Source: Evernia prunastri (Eukaryota > Ascomycota > Lecanoromycetes > Lecanorales > Parmeliaceae). Taken from it: a stretch of 64,000 nt of DNA. Positions within the stretch are counted from its first letter, which is position 1, and every line of letters begins with the position of its first letter. The stretch is taken from assembly GCA_003184365.1 (NCBI GenBank), contig NKYR01000136.1, forward strand, positions 1 to 64,000. Reading direction: 5' to 3'. The notes below the pieces were generated by a model. That model did no database searches, was not told where the DNA came from, and worked only from the letters and a program-made list of their open reading frames with translations. The translations under genes and the position numbers were made by a program. Shown piece after piece: positions 12,161 to 24,560 of this stretch.

Positions 12161-13990
12161 TCTATACTTGTATTATTACTAAAACTCTATCGACGTAGAG
12201 ATAATAATATAATATCAATATATATAATATCGGAATTAATAGATAGCGAAGAAGAATAAAAAATCGAAAAGATCTTAAACAAAAGAAAGCGAAAGAGCGA
12301 GATAAAATATCTTATTCGCTGAACTAAATATTTAATTAAATATAATTAATAAATATTAAAAAAGAATATAAAGTATATTTAAGAATTATAAGATGTTTTT
12401 AAAAAGTTTAAAAAACGAAAAAGTAAAGTAAGATAGACGTATATATAATAATATTTCGAAGAAGAATAATTCTCAAATTACTCGTAAATATCGCAATAAA
12501 AAATAATATCAAAATAATTAATAAAATCTAAAAAATATTATTCGTAAATACGATAACGAGTATAAACATAAATAATCATTATTAGTAAAGAGTAAATCTA
12601 TTATATTTAATTCGTAGATTAAACGCGTAAAAAGCGTTAACGCGAAGTTAGGTTACTTAATTATCAAAGTTTTTAGAATTCTTCTCTCTCTTCATTATTT
12701 AATCGCTTTTAAAACTATTATTCGAAAATAAATTATGAATATTACGTATAATATTATCGATCATAATATTACTATCGCTACTAAGTTTTAACGTAGTACG
12801 ATTATCTTCTTTTTTCTTTTCTTTTTTATTATTAAAATACGATGACGTCTTCTCTTTTTTCTTATCACGATTTATTAACATATCGTTAACGCTACGATCG
12901 CTGCTAAGATCGATAACGAAAATCTTTTTTATACTATTATTATTATTATTATCGTCGCGAGACGAAAAAAAAGCGCGAGAATTATCGTTAAAGATAGCGT
13001 TATCTTCGTCGTCGTCGTTATCGCTATTATCGTCGTTAAAATCGTTATTATTAAACTCGTCGTCTCGCTCGAAGTCGAAATCGAAGTCGAAGTCGAGCTC
13101 TAATAAGTTTATTAATAACAGATTAATTTAAAATATAATTAACGTATAAGAATCGCGTAAAACGCGTACGCGAAACGTAAAAATATTTACAATATAACGT
13201 ATAATATCGTAGATATCGATTAACACAGATAAAATCTTGCGATTTATCTTTATTAAATTAATAGACGTCGCGAGACTATCTGACTTTTTATATTTATCGA
13301 ATCTATTTTAAATACGTTAATAGATTATTATAATTCTATTAATGTTATTATATTTCGCTTTAAGATGAGCGAGAGTTATATATATTTTATCGTCGAGAAT
13401 TAAATTACGACGCGTAATACGCGCGAGACGTCAACGTAGTAGAAATATACGATTAACTTCGAAAAAAAGTTTTTTTATCGCTCGTCGAGAACTAAAAAGT
13501 ATTATAAGTCTCGCGTTATATATACGCGTTTATTACGTTTATTATAAAAGTATTTATCAAAATATAATTAATATACTCGCGAAAGTAATACGAGTATTTT
13601 TTAACGATATTATTATCTTTATCGTATTTTATATTATAGAAGTTAGATTAATATATTTATATTCGTCGAATATAATAATAATAGAAACTCTTCGTTAAGA
13701 ACGAAAGATAATCGACGCTTCTATTCGTAATCGAATATAAAGATATTTAAAAAAAATATAAGTAACGTATATTAAACGTCGATATAATTTATTTATAGAA
13801 GAAACGATTAAATTAAATATTGCGAATTAAAAGTCTATTATAATATAAAAATATATAATACGTAAATTAGACGTTTATTATATACGTAAGATATAAGAAA
13901 TACGAGTAATATAAGTAAAATTAAATAAATAAAAAGAGTTATTAAGAGAAGAAAAGATTAAGAAAAAATAATAATTTTTATAAGCGAAAA
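12161..13990 (-). pseudogene. RIP-degraded relic, possible acidic protein on the minus strand
   Basis: Between about 12,700 and 13,130 the minus strand stays open for a long stretch given the mutation load. It reads as a run rich in Asp, Asn, Ser and Lys (for example DDEFNNNDFNDDNSDNDDDE). Many Asn and Lys residues may have been Asp and Glu before G-to-A mutation, so the ancestor was probably strongly acidic. I do not recognise a family, and low complexity alone can keep a frame open. The region to 13,990 is AT-rich with no readable domain. Confidence 0.25.
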
Positions 13991-16289
13991 GCACGCTAGT
14001 TATTTGATAATAATTATACAATCGTGACGATAACGTCTATCACGCGCCAACGTAATTCACGCTCACAATAATAATCAATATTCATAACAATTACAGACTC
14101 TACGTTAATTATAATTCTATGTTTATTTCTTTTCAAGAAGATAAAGCGTAGACTTAATATAACAATATGCAAATTCGATATATTTTTTATATTTTCGATA
14201 ACTAAAAGAATTCTTTCTCTTATATCTTTTCTAAGATTTAAAGAATTTTAATAAGTTTATTTAATATACTTAAATATTAATAAATTGAAGAACGAATTTT
14301 CAAAGAAAGAAGATTATATTAGACGTAGATCAAAAAGAAATAGTAATATATATATTCGTCTAAGCCGCGAATGCTTAATATACGTATATCAAGCGATTAC
14401 TTGACGAAGAAGCTTAAAAAGCGTATATCCCCGTATTTCTAATTTTCCTTCCTTAAGAATTAGTCTTATCATCTAGATATACATAATATATATATACTCT
14501 ACTAAGTTCACATTGCTACACAATTCTAGTCTGACTCCTATACTTCTATTAAGTAAGTCAGTCTAACAAGAATATATAAATCTACTATTATATATAATCG
14601 TATAAATCGAATTCTTTAGTATATATTCGTTAAAATCTTATCGAAGATCTTCGCAGTGCACGCGATAATTATTAGTATTAAGTATTAAAACTTTATAATC
14701 GATTATCAAAGATCTTATAACTAATTTTATGCGATTAGAAGAATTTCATATAGCTAGAAGAATTACTCTCACATATATTCTTCGATCTCGTTTTTGTCTG
14801 ATTTTGATATGCATTAAATAATATAAAAATTTAATTTTTAAAATATCGATTTTTAATAAAAAGTGAAATCTTTGAAAGATTTTGATGAAAATTAATTTGA
14901 TATAATTATTTTCAAGATTTCGATTTCTTTACTTTCATCACTCGAATTTCGCGTTAATTCGATTAAAAAATTTGATTTCGTAAGCATTAAAACTCGTAAA
15001 GTAGAAATCTCGCGTTTAGAAGATATAGAGAAGTGAAAACATTTTGCTGCTTAATCATCTCAGCTATTCGACACTAATCTTACTTTAATTATTCGATTTT
15101 TAATTTTAATCACTCGACGCTCGAAATTGTTACGACCGTACCCTAAGTTAGTAAAAACGTATTAAGATTATTCGTATAACTAGCGAATCGAAAGAAATCG
15201 TTATAAAACTTCATAAAATAATATAACATTTCAAATCAATTTCGATTATATTAAAGATATCTAAATTCTTCACGACGTTTTAATCGAATAATAACTTATC
15301 TTATTATATCGCTCTTAAGACTATTATCTTCGTCAAATTTACTCGTAAAAAACTTTATTATTATTTCTCTAATTCTCTGCGAAGTTCTAATTATTCGAAA
15401 GAATATTATTCCAATCTATTATATTCTTCACGACTTCACGATCGAGTATTAAACGACTAAATTATAAATACTTCTTTATTATAAACGAAGAATAAAGCGA
15501 ATTTCTTTGTTAAGAAAAGAATAATAAACGCGCGATCTTTTTATTAAGTAAATCGTCAAATAAATTTACTATAATAACACGAAAACAGCTTCGAAATCTT
15601 TATTAAACCACGATCTTTTCATTAAGTATATCGACAAAATAACGCACAGTGAGTTTACTACAATAATATAATAAACGTACGATCTCTTTATTAAGTATAT
15701 CGATAAATAAATCTACTATAATAATATTGCAAAATAATATATAATAAGTCTACTATCAAACGACGTATTTTATTTATTCTATCGTAGATAAAAATCAATA
15801 ACGCGAAATTACGTGAGATCGCTTTAGAGTCTAAAATTAGTATATAATTCGACGAAATTTCGAACATAATATTTTTAAACGATTTAAATCGAATTCTTAA
15901 AAAATGCGTTAAGATCTCATTAAAAAAAAAAAATCGTTATTCGAGATCGTTAGAATTATTATAGCGATTCGATTATATGATATATCTTAAAGAAGATCAC
16001 TCAGTAAATCTATTAAAGATTCTATATTAATTTAAAATTCGACTCGAAAGTTATCGTCTAATTTAAACGAATCAAAAATCTCTATTTGACGATTTCTTCT
16101 TCGATCGAAAAATGATATTAAATAATCATTTCATAACAAATTATCTTTTTAATTATTATTTTAGTTATCTCTTATCGATTTTCTTTATTATTGAAATTTC
16201 TACACTCTACGATTATAGATTAACGAAGATAAGTAATCGACAGATTTAAAGATAAATATTATTATTATCGTCGATATTAAAAAAGCGAA
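13991..16289. other. AT-rich RIP-mutated DNA with a small tandem repeat
   Basis: No gene or recognisable transposon domain was found. A block at 15,526-15,735 contains three degenerate units of about 65-75 bp sharing cgatcttt-tattaagta, atcg and tttactataataa elements. Around 14,400-14,580 the mutation load is lighter and a small inverted motif (agtctgact and agtcagtct) occurs. Both could be LTR or spacer remnants. Confidence 0.5.
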
Positions 16290-18805
16290 GAAGAGCACTT
16301 ATTTTCAAGATGCCCTGAAGCTGATAATAGCGATGAAGTGTCTAAGGGCATCGACAGCGACGTCTCGTCGTCGATAAGTCTAAGACTATATACGATATCT
16401 TATCGTGATATCTCTAAAAATTTAGTACTTAATAATATTCTTTTTATAAATCGCGATATTTTTTTAACGAATTTTAAAATTAGAGATATTAAAATAAATA
16501 TTTTTAAAGAAGTTAAAGATCGTAATATTAGATAAAAATTTCGATTATATCGTAATTTGACGTAATTATTACTATCTTTTTTAATATTATAACTCTATTA
16601 ATCTATTTAACGCGATCGAGACGCGATTTTATCGCGTCTTTATTATTATTAAGATCTAAAATTCGCGATTAAAACGCGATTATATGGCGTCTTTATTATT
16701 ATTAAGATTTAAAATAAAAAAACGTATTTTATTAAAAATTTAATTTAAAAGCGATATAATCGAGAAATTTTAAATTTAAAAGATCTCGATAGAACAGAAT
16801 AACTTTACGAAAATCTTCACATTTTATAAAAAAGATATATATATAAATCAAAATATTATTAATTTAATCTTTTATAATAAGCGACTCTAAATTTAAAAGC
16901 GAAGTAACGAATAATATGTCGAGCTCTTATTCGAATATAGTTAATAAATAATTATTCAAAAATCAATAGGATAATAAAGATGAGAATAATATATTATTAG
17001 ATAATAATATATTAATCGATAACTATCTAATTTAAAAGTATTAAATAAAAATTCTATATTTAAAGTCGAGTTTAAAAACTCTATTCGATTCGAAAAACGT
17101 CGATTACGTATATTTTTTTATATTATTCAAATTCGATAATTAAGTTATTAATATTTCTAATATAAAAGAAAAAGTTAAAATTAAAATTATTAAAAAAATA
17201 AAAAAAGAAGCGAAGAGAGCGATAAGAATAAAGAAGATAACGACGATAAAAAAAAAGTCTTCTAAATTCTATTGTTATTATTAAAGAGATTATTAATCGA
17301 AGACGTACTCGAATAGTACGGGCGTCGAATTTAATAAAATAAATTTATCTTTTCTTTTTTAATTCAAAATGTCGAAAAAAAAAAGAAAAAAAAAAGAAAG
17401 AGAGTTAACGTATAAATCTTCTCTCGACAAAAAAAAAAAAAATTAATTTTATTTTAAGATCGAGCGTATCGAATGATAAGTAATTTATTTTTTGAAAACG
17501 TCCCGAAAATTATTTAGCGATTTCTTTATAAAAAATACGAGATTCGTTTCACTCTAATTATTCTCATCTCGAGCTTTATCGATATTTAAATTATTTAGCT
17601 CGCTATACGATTACGTCTTTCTTTTATCTTTTGCTTTAATCTTTTTAACAATAAATAAAAAAAAGATATTAAAATAAAAGAACGAAAAAAAAATTATTAA
17701 GTTTATTTTTATTCGAAGATAAGAAAAAAACGAATTCAAGCTCGCGAAAGATTTTATATATTCGAATAAAGAATAATTATATCTATTAATATCGATAGTA
17801 TTAAAAGACGATAGCGTCTTAGCTAGGTATCAAATTATTAATATATTAATTAATAATTACGTTCTCGCGAATAAAATATTCTCGAAATATTTTAATTATA
17901 ATAAAAAAGATTAATTAATATATTATAATTCGCGAAAGATAAGAATTAATAAGATCTTTTTAATTCTTAAAAAAGAGATCTTTATAAGCGAATATTATAT
18001 ATCGAGATTAAATCGATCTTTTCGAAGAATAAACGATTCGAAATAACGAGATAAATTGCGATTATTTCGTTATTTTAGAAATATAAGTTTTAATTAAACG
18101 ATCTAAATCATAAATTCGTAATAAAATCTTAATTACTTTTAACATTCGAAAGAAGTTCGAAAGTATGTAAATTTTTAATATCGATAAAAAATATAAATGC
18201 GAGTTTTAATAAATCGTTTAAATTATAATTCGTGATAATCGATTAGAAGAAACGTTATAACTTTTATTATAATAATTATCTAACACGATATTATAAGTAG
18301 ATTAAAATAATATAATTATTTATAAAATATCTTTATTATAATCTATTATTAGGCGATAAATTATTCGACGTATAAACGTGAAAAGTTTTTTTTTTTTTTT
18401 TTTTTTTTTTGCGATTATATATTTAAAATTTTTATATTCGTATATACAATTTATTTTATACTCTAATTAACGCTTAATTAAAATAATACTCAAAACTTTT
18501 ATAAATAAAATTAATATCGTTTCGCTTAACGTTAGATTAATACTTAAATTTAATAAATTTAAATATATAAATATCTTATTAATTTAGAAATTCGAAATAA
18601 TAAGAGATCTACTTTTAGAAGACTTCCTTATTAATATCGATTACGACTTATTATATAAACGATTCGAATCGAGACGAAATAAATCGTGATATCGTAATTA
18701 TTAATAATAATAAGATAATAATATAATAAATAAATGATAAATAAGATTATAAAATCTTTTATAGTGAAGATAAACGTCTATTAATCTATAGAATAATAAG
18801 TCGTA
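16290..18805 (+). mobile_element. RIP-degraded LINE-type relic, presumed ORF1 and start of ORF2
   Basis: An open stretch at 16,338-16,535 (65 codons, serine and isoleucine rich, starting MSKGIDSDVSSSIS) lies upstream of a region that leads, on the same strand, into LINE reverse transcriptase at about 20,050-21,580. By position this could be ORF1 and the endonuclease, but I recognise no domain here with certainty. A poly-T tract of more than 20 bases lies at about 18,387-18,410. The relic is split by the LINE insertion at 18,819. Confidence 0.4.
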
Positions 18806-18818
18806 ATTAATCGATCAT

Positions 18819-19383
18819 TGATTGATTGATTGATTGATTGTTTTATACGCCTATGCTAGCTACTTGATGTAAGCTAATGAGGGTAACATTAACGCTGAAC
18901 CAGCTTTACGGCTGGGCGTTGAAGAAACCTGAGGGCGAACCTCTGGACAAAAACTTCAACTAAACAGTACGCTCTCCCTTCTGCTGTGCTCCTTAGGAGC
19001 CCTATTACACCACCGCACATCTCTCTACTTCTTTGCGCCGACTCTTCTATTCTCTGACTTTTGTATCTCTGATCGCCCCCGCCTCTAGAGGCGGGTACGA
19101 TCGCTTCTTCGTGCGCCCTTTTTGGGCTTAATGGTCTCCTCTACCCCGAGGGGTAGTCTTGACCGTTGGAGTTGTTCGCTGGCCAACTCGAAGCTGTTTA
19201 ACCAGCCGGAGTTAACCATCCACCTTGCCGCTACCCGGATCCCTTTGGTCGTGGTCAGCATTGTCTGGAAGTCCCTGGTACCCGCCTCCGCAAGTAGCCG
19301 TGGTTTATCCTCCCGCGATCTCGGACAGAAGAGGAGGATATGCTTGACATCTTGTCTTCTCCATCCGCACCTGCAGTCGGGGT
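18819..19383 (-). mobile_element. 5'-truncated LINE insertion, family A, second copy
   Basis: A 565-bp normal-GC island with a 13-bp target-site duplication (attaatcgatcat at 18,806-18,818 and 19,384-19,396). It repeats the 3' part of the insertion at 9,322, in the same orientation, with a slightly longer (CAAT)n tail and a shorter 5' end. By eye there are no other differences. It encodes only the last part of ORF2. It is below the size at which unlinked duplicates are efficiently mutated by RIP in Neurospora, which may explain why it is clean. Confidence 0.9.
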
Positions 19384-19396
19384 ATTAATCGATCAT

Positions 19397-21581
19397 AATT
19401 ATATATATCTATACTCTCGCAAAAAACGAGAAAAGATATTCTTAATTTAAATAAATTAATAAAAAATAAAAAATATTTTCGTTGAGTATTTTATATAACG
19501 TGATGAACAATAATTAAAATTTAATTTTAAAGTTTATTAATAAATTATTAACGTCAAAAAAGCGATGATTTAATAGAAGACGAAATTCGTAAAGCTTCTT
19601 GAAAATTTAAAGAGAAAAATTAACAATTTAACGAATAATTGAAAACTCAATTATTTGAAAAATAGATTGTTTATCTTCTTTAGAAAAATTTAAATATATA
19701 ATATTTCGAATAAATCGTATTTATATTCGAAATAATTGACTCGAAGTTTCGAAGAGATAAAGTATCGAATTAAATAAATTATTAATAGATTATAAAGCGA
19801 TTATAGCGATTTTATATTTCGATAAAACGTCGAATAAAGACTTTAGATAACGACGTTTTAATTCGCTATTATTTAAAAACAAAAAAAAAAAAAAAAAAAA
19901 AAAAAAAACGCGAAAAGCGTTAAAATTTCTTTTTTAAATTAATTTCTTGAAAAATTAAAATTTGTATAAAATTATAATTTCGAGCGCGATAAAGAATTTA
20001 ATAATTATGGATTATAAGATCGATCGTAAATTTAAATATATATTTAAAAAGAAATAAAGAAATTTTAAAAGAAAGAGACGATTAGAGAAGAAGAGAAATT
20101 AAGAGCTTAAAGAAAGATTAATTATAATTAATACTCAAAAAGAGTATTTAATTAAGACGTATCATCATAATTATATTTATAATACGATAATTAAATATCT
20201 TATATTTAATAAAAAGTCTAATAAATAATTTTTCAATAGAATAAAGATATTTAATAATATTATATTTAAAGTTTTAATTAATTAATAAAAACAATTATAT
20301 TCGAAATCTACGAACGTAATAGAGATAATCGAAACGTATTATAAAGATTTATATACGACGAAGTTTTTTAAAGACGCGTCGCGATAAGAGATTTTAAGAA
20401 GTTTAACGAATAAGATATTTTCGAAAGCGATTATAAAGCTATTAATATCTATATCAATTAATAAAATAAAGCTAATTATTTAACGTGCGATTCTAAAAAA
20501 GTCGTTTAAAAATAACGATATTCTCTCGAAATTTTATAAAATATTAACGTTTCGCTTAAAGAAGACGTTAAAAGAAGAATTAAAATCTTTATTTTTAATA
20601 ATAAAGAGATTAATTAATCTTTATAATTATATATAAAAGATTAATAAACTTTTCAAGAATTAAATAGATAAATTATTAATAATAATTTTTAAGAATAAAA
20701 ATTTAAAGATAGATATTAAGAATTATAAATCGCTATTTGTATAAATACGAATTTTAAACTCTTTACGAATATTTTAATATAACGTCTAATAAGAACTTTA
20801 GATAAGATAATAATTTTATAATAAGCGAATTTTCTATCGAAACGTCTAATTAATAGTAATATTAAGACGATATAATATTTTATCGTTCGATATAAATCGA
20901 ATATAAAGAAAATGTAAAAGAGAAAAGATTTAGCGCTACTCTTTTGGAATTAAGAAAAAATATACGATAAAATAAATTATACTTAGATAGATCGAGATTC
21001 TCGAGAATTTTATTCGATAAATCAAAATATTATATAATAATGCTTTTATTCGATTATATATTAACGAATATATTGAAGAAAGAATTTCTATACTTTATGA
21101 GATGAGATAAGAGAATTCTCTTAGCTATATTCTCTTTATATTTATAATCGAAATTTTAATTCGTTATATATTAATCGATATCGCAATTAACGAAATAACT
21201 ATTAAAAATCGAATAATTAAATTTCTAATATATATAAATAATAGAATAATAATACGAATTTAAGAGAAAACGAATATAATTATACGAATATTAGATTTTT
21301 ACTATCGCGTTATAAAAGTTCGAGTTAATTAAACGAAATTATTTTTAATAAGAGTAAAAAACGTATTAATTATTAATATTTCTAAAGTAAAAAATATTCT
21401 CGAGAATAAAATTTATAAATATTTAGATATATCGATAGAGATTAGAATTAAGCGATCGCTTAAGAAGTTTTGAAAAATAATTTTAATAAAGATAAAAAAT
21501 ATCGTTAATATTTAATTAAAATTTTATCTCTTTATTAAAAAGAGAATTTTAATTATAAACGCGTATATAATATCGCTCTTA
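19397..21581 (+). mobile_element. RIP-degraded LINE reverse transcriptase
   Basis: Reading plus codons through stops gives the LINE RT order. NDILSKFYKILT near 20,515-20,550 matches the G-DGIP-EFYK region. IKNYKSLFV near 20,715 matches NYRPISL. ENSLSYILFIFIIEIL near 21,110-21,160 matches GDPLS-ILF. IYINNRIII near 21,225-21,250 sits where YADD is expected. Changes are mostly Asp to Asn and Gly to Glu/Arg, as G-to-A mutation produces. A run of about 28 A residues lies near 19,870-19,898. Clade assignment (Tad/I type) is inference. Confidence 0.7.
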
Positions 21582-21901
21582 GGACGTCTCGATCAATTCT
21601 CGCTGGCCCAAGAGCAATTGGCTCGGTCCAAATTACCGCTAGGACTAGACAGGGGAAGCAAAAAGAAGGCATAGAAGGAGACAATCACGGAAACAATAGC
21701 GGCAGACTGAAAGAGAACGGAAGTGACAGTGGTTTGTGGCAACAACTTGACAGTCAAAGACTAAGAGTTGACAACAATGATAACACGAGAGGATAAGTTG
21801 AAGTTTTTGTCCGAAAGGTTCTTCAGCGCTACAAATATTCGAGGAACTCCCTGATTAGTAAAGTAGTTTACTAGATAGGCGTATTAAGCAATCAATCAAT
21901 C
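21582..21901 (+). mobile_element. 5'-truncated LINE insertion, family B, second copy
   Basis: A 320-bp normal-GC island on the plus strand, flanked by a 13-bp target-site duplication (aatatcgctctta at 21,569-21,581 and 21,902-21,914) and ending in (CAAT)n. It encodes the same terminus as the copy at 3,457 (LAQEQLARSKLPLG). An internal 36-bp segment is missing, which removes 12 codons of the lysine-rich tail without shifting frame. It lies in the LINE relic, splitting its RT from its downstream part. Confidence 0.88.
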
Positions 21902-21914
21902 AATATCGCTCTTA

Positions 21915-23560
21915 AAATATGTATTAAGATTTTTAAAAATATTTTCGAATTAAAAGACTAAATTAAAATTTAAGTATTATTATCTTATATAGAATAATAA
22001 AGTAAGAAATATAATAAAAAATTTATACGTTTGTTTTTCTCGAGACAAAGATAAAATCAAGAATATTAATTTCGATTTAATGATTAGAATTAATATAATA
22101 TCTTAAATTATGAAATCGATAAAATATTCGAAAGCATTATTTACTCTTCTCGTTAGAGATATTTTAATAATATATAATAAATCGATAAAAACGAATTATA
22201 TCTTCGATATCGTTTTTAATCTTTAAATATAAATCTTTACAAATTTATAAAATCATTTATCGAAGTTTTTACGTTATATATGATTAATATAAAAAAGAAT
22301 TAAAGATAAAGACAAAATTATAATAATAGAATCTTTTAAATCATCGAAGAAACTATTGATTATTAATATATAATATTATTTAAGTGTGAAATTTAATAAT
22401 AAAATAACTAGTTTAAAAGACGTTAAAAAGTTTAAATCGATTTATTAACAAAATCTTTAAATATAAAGATTAAAGTTTTTTAATATATATGAAATCTTAT
22501 TAACGAGAAATCAATTTGTTTTAAAATCACTAATTTTATTTATAAAAAAAGAACAATAATAGCGATTAATAGATTAATTCGATAATATTTCTTTTTTAAT
22601 TAAAACTGATAATTTTAAGCGAAAGAATAATTTTAATAACGAAGAAATTAAAAGTTGAGAAAGAATTTTGATATAACGATTAATAGAGTCGTAAAGAATC
22701 GATCGAAGAAAGTATTTATATTTTTCAATAAAGTCGATTAAAATATAATCTATAAGACGTTACTAAAGCGACGTTTTTAAAGAATCGACTTTAATTCGAA
22801 AATAGAGATATCGATTCTAACGTATTAGAAAAGATGTAAAGTTTTTATAACGAAAAATAGAATTTAATTCGTAGTAAGAAATAAATTCGGAAATTTCCGA
22901 ATTAATAATCTATTATAACGATTTTTATATTAAAAAGTGAGAATTAATAAGAATTTAGAGTAACTTTTAATATTATATATAAATCGAATATACAGTCGCT
23001 TAGACGATCTAAAAAGAATTTCGACTAATATAAAATGCTCTAAGTAATATTTCGATATCTGTCGTTCGAATTATAATTAAATTAATCGTTTTTATAACGA
23101 TCTACTCGCGATAGATATCTAAAGAGATTATACGTCGAAGATAAAACGTATTATTTTAAACGATAATGTGAATTTTATAAAAAAGCTGTTTGACGTATCA
23201 ATTCGATAAATCGAAAAAGTAATAATCGTCAGAGACGATAAAAAGCTATCATCGTTCTTTAATTAGAAAGTAGATTTATATCAATTACATTATTTATATT
23301 TATAAGCGATATTAAAATCTTAAATACTCGCTAAAAGTATTTTTAAAATTATAGAAAGAATTTACAAAAATAATAAAGATACGAAAAAAATTAAAGTGTC
23401 TAATAAGATTATATAATCAAAATTCTAACGTCTAAATAAATAAGAATTTTAAATTAACGATATATAATAATCTCGAACGATTAGTTTGAAAGAAGATTAA
23501 TAATTAAATAAGATTATACGAAAACGTAATCGCAATTACGATAAAGATATAATTCTACTT
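21915..23560 (+). mobile_element. RIP-degraded LINE relic, region after RT
   Basis: The reading frame of the reverse transcriptase continues after the inserted family B LINE. Low-quality codons run to about 22,650 without a recognisable domain. Beyond that the DNA is AT-rich and unreadable. It is placed in the same element by strand and continuity only. It ends at the LTR-like sequence of the Copia relic. Confidence 0.45.
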
Positions 23561-23579
23561 TACGTATTCGACTAGTAAT

Positions 23580-24560
23580 TAGATTAAATAAAGTTATAGT
23601 AATAATGTTCTCTTACATTATCAACTTATTGTTCTCGATATTATTCTTTATATTGAAGTAATTAGAGAATTCGATTTCCGAAGACTTCACTGATGAAATT
23701 ACTTTAGCATAAATACTTTCTAATATATATTACTAGCTAGTAGTCAAATCAAATAAACAAACATACAAGTCAAAAAAAGAAGAAGAGCACTTATTTTTTT
23801 ATTTTCTTGATTTTCAACGAGCATAGCGAACGTATTTTTGACATTATAAACGTTATGAAGATCTATATCTATTTATAGCGATAAAGATATCGCTAGTCTA
23901 AGAGAGAAATAGTATTACGATCGTATTCTAATCTCTATTAGAATCTTTCAGCACCTTCCTCCTTTGTAAGCTTTATAGCCTTATGAAAATCATAGAACTA
24001 GGTCATGATCTACATATAGTCATGCCACCCTTCTACATAGTCAGATAGACTCTTTATCCTTCGTCTACTATATTTATACTGACTATATCTATGATGGTCT
24101 TGACAGAAATATGCGTGCGAAGAAAAATGTTGAAATTCTAAGATCTAAATGATCGCTAAGCCGGCTAAAGACCGGTCTTGATATCGGTCGCACTTTGTAT
24201 CGTAGCACCTTTATAGTAGCTATAATCAAGTGTTTTTACCACCTATTTTTGACAAATTCTGTAGTTAATACGTTATATAAAAGTTTAATATTAAATAAGT
24301 TTCGAAATAAAATTATATTATTATTAAGACGTTTAAACAATTTATTGATTATAAAAGCGATTATATTTATAAAATACTATTTAATAACGATCGTATCTAT
24401 TAAATATTTAAAGTTATTTAAAATAAGATATTTTTTAGTTTTTTAAGAATTAAATAGAAGTCGTTAAATTCTTTTATAATAAGAGAAATATTAGCGTTTT
24501 TATCTATAAAAGAATTCGCATTTAAGCTTATTACGATTATAATAAATAATAATTAAAATA
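23580..24560 (+). mobile_element. Copia relic: 5' LTR-like segment and unreadable leader
   Basis: About 85 bp at 23,700-23,785 (containing tagtagtcaaatcaaataaa) recur in RIP-mutated form at 27,170-27,258 (tagtagtcaaattaaataaa), in direct orientation 3.47 kb apart. That spacing and the Copia pol between them suggest a pair of LTRs. The stretch 23,900-24,200 is only lightly mutated. The 83-codon frame at 24,195-24,446 has no recognisable similarity and I do not call it a gene. Confidence 0.5.

Noticed and set aside
14500..14575. Possible tRNA or small RNA hairpin around the agtctgact/agtcagtct inverted motif
   Set aside because: No cloverleaf, A-box or B-box could be laid out; more likely an LTR remnant.
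24195..24446. 83-codon ORF in the Copia leader
   Set aside because: Hydrophobic composition typical of AT-rich DNA, no start context or similarity.
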